Below are positions 5,533 through 7,864 of a stretch of 7,864 bases of DNA, piece by piece. Positions within the stretch are counted from its first letter, which is position 1. Every line of letters begins with the position of its first letter. The notes under the pieces were generated by a model. That model ran no database searches, was not told the DNA's origin, and saw nothing but the letters and a program-made list of their open reading frames with translations. The translations under genes were made by a program, and so were the position numbers. Source of the DNA: Geobacter sp. UBA6151 (GTDB lineage Bacteria > Desulfobacterota > Desulfuromonadia > Geobacterales > Pseudopelobacteraceae); NCBI GenBank assembly GCA_002423105.1, contig DIUT01000035.1, positions 11,454 through 19,317 on the forward strand, read 5' to 3'.

Positions 5533-6417
5533 ATGGCACAGACTGACTACTATAAATCCCTGGGGGTTGAGAAAACCGCAACCGCTGACGAAATCAAAAA
5601 GGCGTTCCGCAAGCTGGCGGTCAAGTATCATCCGGATCGCAATCAGGGGGATAGCGCTGCCGAAGATAAGTTCAAGGAGATCAATGAAGCCTATGCCGTG
5701 CTGTCTGATGCGGAAAAACGTAAACAGTACGACACTTTCGGCTCAAACGACTTCCACCGGCAGTACAGTCAGGAGGATATCTTCAAGGGTTTTGATTTCA
5801 CCGGAACCTTTAAAGATATGGGGATGGGCGAAGGTGGTGACGACATTTTCTCCCGGCTTTTTGGCCGCCGTGGCGGCGGGTTCCGTAGAGGCGCACAACG
5901 GGGTGCCGACTTAAGCCTTGAACTGGAAGTGGGGTTTCGTGAAGCGGCCCAAGGGGGCGAAAAACTGGTGGCCTTCCGGCGCAACGGTGTGCGGGAAGAG
6001 TTGAAAGTTAAAATCCCGGCTGGTGTGGATACCGGCAGCCGGGTACGGATTTCCGGTAAAGGGGGAGATGGTGAAAATGGCGGGCCCAGCGGCGACCTCT
6101 TTCTCAATGTCCGGGTTACTCACGACCCGGTATTTACCCGTGACGGCGGCGACCTGTTTGTGGAACGGACGATTCGCTTCAGCGAAGCCTGCCTGGGAGT
6201 GAGTCTTGAAGTGCCCACGCTTGAGGACTCCAGACGGATCAAAGTACCTGCCGGAATTCAGCCCGGCACCAAGATCCGCCTGAAAGGATGCGGTATCAAA
6301 ATGCCGGGGTCGAACGTCAAAGGCGATCTGTATGTAAAGATTGCGGTACATGTGCCCGAAGGACTGAACAGCAGCCAGAAAAAGTTGGTGGAGGAGCTAT
6401 CCAAAGCCGGTTTATAG
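5533..6417 (+). CDS. CbpA-like class II J-domain co-chaperone (DnaJ family, no zinc finger)
   Basis: This 294-residue DnaJ-family protein should stimulate the ATPase of DnaK and deliver clients to it. The J domain covers residues ~5-69, with the essential HPD at 33-35, the basic helix II (EIKKAFRKLAVKY) and helix III/IV (FKEINEAYAVLSDAEKRKQYD). A Gly/Phe-rich linker follows (70-120; repeated GF, MGMGEGG, GRRGGGF). Two C-terminal beta-sandwich client-binding domains then fill ~121-285 (VKIPAGVDTGSRVRISGKG and IKVPAGIQPGTKIRLKG). The four CxxCxGxG zinc repeats of true DnaJ are absent, so it is class II, like CbpA, which is about 306 residues in E. coli. The start has a weak GAAAGAG 8 bases upstream, downstream of a good promoter. 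No cbpM-like modulator follows; instead a TPR gene lies 134 bases downstream. Family is certain; whether it plays the E. coli CbpA role is not. Confidence 0.93.
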   Translation: MAQTDYYKSLGVEKTATADEIKKAFRKLAVKYHPDRNQGDSAAEDKFKEINEAYAVLSDAEKRKQYDTFGSNDFHRQYSQEDIFKGFDFTGTFKDMGMGEGGDDIFSRLFGRRGGGFRRGAQRGADLSLELEVGFREAAQGGEKLVAFRRNGVREELKVKIPAGVDTGSRVRISGKGGDGENGGPSGDLFLNVRVTHDPVFTRDGGDLFVERTIRFSEACLGVSLEVPTLEDSRRIKVPAGIQPGTKIRLKGCGIKMPGSNVKGDLYVKIAVHVPEGLNSSQKKLVEELSKAGL

Positions 6418-6551
6418 CTTTCAGTTTGTGGCACCGTACGCACCATGCTGCTTTGCGGTTGACGGAAGAGGAACGGCAACGGTAAACTGATATCTTTGGA
6501 GTCATGGTAATCATTCCGCTCCATGAGCGGATCTTCTGCAAGGAAACAGTC
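6418..6551 (+). promoter_or_regulatory. Leader region between the J-protein and TPR genes: candidate promoter and hairpin
   Basis: TTGACG (6459-6464) and TAAACT (6483-6488) sit 18 bases apart and match sigma70 boxes at five and four of six positions. A TCCGCT/AGCGGA hairpin with a CCATG loop (6515-6531) lies in the predicted leader, just before the AGGA ribosome binding site at 6541-6544. I see no terminator with a U-tract after the J-protein gene, so read-through from it is also possible. Confidence 0.42.
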
Positions 6552-7442
6552 ATGCCCCATGCAACGCCAACCCCCATTGAAGGGGTTCACTATTTTCAGC
6601 CCCCTGAAGGATTCTGTCTGACCGGCCGTGATGGCCTGGTGGATATACCATGGGATGACCTGCCGATCCCGCTGGGCGAAGCTGATTACCACTCGGCACT
6701 TGAGTCGGGAGCGCCCGGTTATGATCAGGTGGGAAACGGTATTTTCCAGGCGTTGCGCCGTAATCCGGAATGCGCCAATGCAGATTGCTATGCGGATATC
6801 CTGCAAAAGGCCTACCCCCACATCATTGCCGATATCGGCGGCGAAGCGATCATGCTTGACGCCAGGGAAATTGAACTGCCGTACCTGGATCGCAAGATAG
6901 CCCTTTTAAAGATCATGGCCCTGATCGAACCGGACAACGCCGGGCTGTGGCGGGAGATTGGCCGCACCCTGATGGAAAAAGGAAGCCGCCTTGAGGCAAC
7001 CCACCTGGCGGTCCAGTCCTGGTACGGCGCTGAAAAGTTCATGTTCCGGGCGCTGGAGCTTGAACCGGATGATCCCCATACCTGCTATCAGTACGGTGAA
7101 ATCCGCTATATGCTGGGCCACTACGATCAGGCCCTGACACTGTGGGAATCACTGTTGGAGCGCTGTGCCGAAGCGGAACGCACACGTATTGAAACTCGTA
7201 TTGTTGCAATCCGGGCCGGAGAACTGCCCAAGGTCCCGCCGCTTGATTATCTGACCGCCCTTTCCGTGGCCTTTGAACGGCACCAGGATGATGACCTGCA
7301 CGAAGCCGTCGCAATTGTCGAAGATGTCCTGGCGGACCCGGTTTTCTGCGCCCAGTTTCCCCTGGCTGAGGTATACCGTTTTCTGGAACAGTGCCACCTG
7401 AAGCTGAACAGCAGACCGGGTACGCCGCAGGGAAGGTGCTAG
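6552..7442 (+). CDS. Tetratricopeptide-repeat protein of unknown function
   Basis: This is a 296-residue soluble protein that I do not recognise beyond TPR-like repeats. The clearest repeat is residues ~161-204 (KFMFRALELEPDDPHTCYQYG, then IRYMLGHYDQALTLWESLLE). A weaker helical pair lies at ~114-150 (KIALLKIMALIEPDNAGLWREIG, then RTLMEKGSRLEATHLA), and helices follow to the end. The first ~110 residues (IEGVHYFQPPEGFCLTGRDG, DIPWDDLPIPLGEADYHSAL) match nothing I know. There is no signal peptide or membrane segment. I chose ATG 6552, which has AGGA 7 bases upstream. The in-frame ATG at 6504 has GGAG only 2 bases away and would add 16 unlike residues. The gene lies downstream of the J-protein gene and abuts a 31-residue membrane ORF. 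TPR proteins are often assembly or co-chaperone adaptors, but any partner is a guess. Confidence 0.78.
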   Translation: MPHATPTPIEGVHYFQPPEGFCLTGRDGLVDIPWDDLPIPLGEADYHSALESGAPGYDQVGNGIFQALRRNPECANADCYADILQKAYPHIIADIGGEAIMLDAREIELPYLDRKIALLKIMALIEPDNAGLWREIGRTLMEKGSRLEATHLAVQSWYGAEKFMFRALELEPDDPHTCYQYGEIRYMLGHYDQALTLWESLLERCAEAERTRIETRIVAIRAGELPKVPPLDYLTALSVAFERHQDDDLHEAVAIVEDVLADPVFCAQFPLAEVYRFLEQCHLKLNSRPGTPQGRC

Positions 7443-7538
7443 ATGTTTGGTTTCAGTATCGCAGACTGGCTGTTTATCGGATTTATCCTGTTGGTGATTG
7501 TGGCGTGTGTCGCCGTCAGCGGCATGCGTAAAAGATAA
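7443..7538 (+). CDS. Small single-pass membrane protein (31 residues)
   Basis: This tiny ORF starts at the base after the TPR stop codon. Its ribosome binding site, GGAAGG at 7431-7436, lies inside the end of the TPR gene, 6 bases from the ATG. It begins MFGFSIAD, has a hydrophobic segment at residues 9-27 (WLFIGFILLVIVACVAVSG) and ends MRKR, then TAA. The segment is long enough to span the membrane. The basic tail predicts a cytoplasmic C-terminus by the positive-inside rule. There is no lipobox and no room for a soluble domain. The tight coupling and strong ribosome binding site suggest it is real and made together with the TPR protein, perhaps anchoring something at the membrane. I know of no named family for it. 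A chance hydrophobic ORF cannot be ruled out without conservation. Confidence 0.6.
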   Translation: MFGFSIADWLFIGFILLVIVACVAVSGMRKR

Positions 7539-7555
7539 TGGGCTGTCTGCATATT

Positions 7556-7580
7556 CGCTCATATCTGATGAGATGAGGCG
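7556..7580 (+). promoter_or_regulatory. Possible hairpin over the response-regulator ribosome binding site
   Basis: CGCTCAT (7556-7562) can pair with ATGAGGCG (7573-7580) with one bulged G. This would bury the TGAGG ribosome binding site (7574-7578) of the next gene. An alternative smaller hairpin, CTCAT/ATGAG (7558-7572), also exists. The structure is short and could be chance. Confidence 0.22.
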
Positions 7581-7583
7581 TTG

Positions 7584-7864
7584 ATGGGAAGCATTTTACT
7601 CATAGATGACGATCCGGCATTTACGCGCCTGCTCAGCGAGTATATTGCAGAAAACTTCCCCAAACTGAAGGTTGAGGTCTGCAACAACCCCCTGGAAGCA
7701 TTGACCTGCATACGGCGTATCCCCTACGACCTGATTCTGATTGATTTCGAGATGCCCACCCTTGACGGCCGAAAGCTGATGAACTTTGCCGTGCAGGCAG
7801 GAATCAGCAAAAACCGTATTGTTATTCTTTCCAGCCGTGATGCTGATTTTCTCCATGATCAATG
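7584..7864 (+). CDS. Response-regulator receiver domain protein (5' part, runs off the window)
   Basis: Only the first 93 codons are present and the frame is still open at the window end. The visible part is a CheY-like receiver domain. It opens MGSILLIDDDP, with the acidic Mg2+-binding pair D8-D9. The predicted phospho-acceptor is D54 in LILIDFEMP, followed by the usual DG (61-62). The conserved Ser/Thr position is S83 or S84 in IVILSS. The conserved lysine should lie just beyond the window. TGAGG sits 5 bases upstream of the ATG. The output domain, if any, cannot be seen, so this may be a stand-alone receiver or a longer regulator. It lies 45 bases after the 31-residue membrane ORF, close enough for a shared transcript. 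The sensor kinase is not in view. Confidence 0.9.
   Translation, partial: MGSILLIDDDPAFTRLLSEYIAENFPKLKVEVCNNPLEALTCIRRIPYDLILIDFEMPTLDGRKLMNFAVQAGISKNRIVILSSRDADFLHDQ

Noticed and set aside
6430..6446. TGGCAC resembling a sigma54 -24 element after the J-protein gene
   Set aside because: The required GC of the -12 element is not at the correct spacing, and a sigma70 pair downstream fits better.
6258..6821. Minus-strand open frame spanning the J-protein/TPR intergenic region
   Set aside because: It covers the ends of two real + strand genes, has no domain signature and no sensible ribosome binding site context.
7596..7862. Minus-strand open frame at the right end
   Set aside because: It is antisense to a clear receiver domain with DDD, DxxMP and SS motifs on the + strand.

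Overview
The window is compact bacterial chromosome with mostly housekeeping genes. Gene content and protein flavour (a ThiS-like/ThiF fusion beside mnmA, a class II J-protein followed by a TPR gene, a two-component receiver, moderate GC) suggest a Geobacter-like delta-proteobacterium (Desulfuromonadota). This is an inference from remembered family resemblance, not from a search. I see no RNA genes, CRISPR arrays, insertion sequences or phage genes.

Left part (1-3434). The 3' end of uvrB enters on the + strand and overlaps tail to tail with a minus-strand run. Read in its transcription direction, that run is antitoxin (3434-3204), RelE/ParE-type toxin (3211-2918), ThiS-like/ThiF fusion (2897-2094), mnmA (2097-1039) and tcdA-like (1032-229). 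Gaps are -8, +20, -4 and +6 bases, so it is almost certainly co-transcribed. The core is a tRNA-modification and sulfur-chemistry group: MnmA makes 2-thiouridine at U34, TcdA cyclises t6A37 of tRNA, and the ThiF-like protein is a second E1-like adenylating enzyme. The toxin-antitoxin pair looks like an insertion at the head of this group.

Middle (3509-5457). A PLP enzyme of the cystathionine gamma-synthase/beta-lyase family lies on the minus strand. It is separated by a 239-base divergent intergenic region from tag (3-methyladenine DNA glycosylase I) on the + strand. That region holds candidate promoters and a stem-loop just before the tag ribosome binding site.

Right part (5533-7864). On the + strand come a CbpA-like J-domain chaperone with its own candidate sigma70 promoter, a TPR protein with its own candidate promoter and leader hairpin, a 31-residue single-pass membrane protein that abuts the TPR gene, and a truncated response-regulator receiver domain that runs off the window.

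I found no clear undescribed system. The best leads are the tiny membrane ORF coupled to the TPR gene, the beta-grasp/E1 fusion without a diglycine tail next to mnmA and tcdA, and the toxin-antitoxin pair sitting directly upstream of a gene with no normal Shine-Dalgarno.
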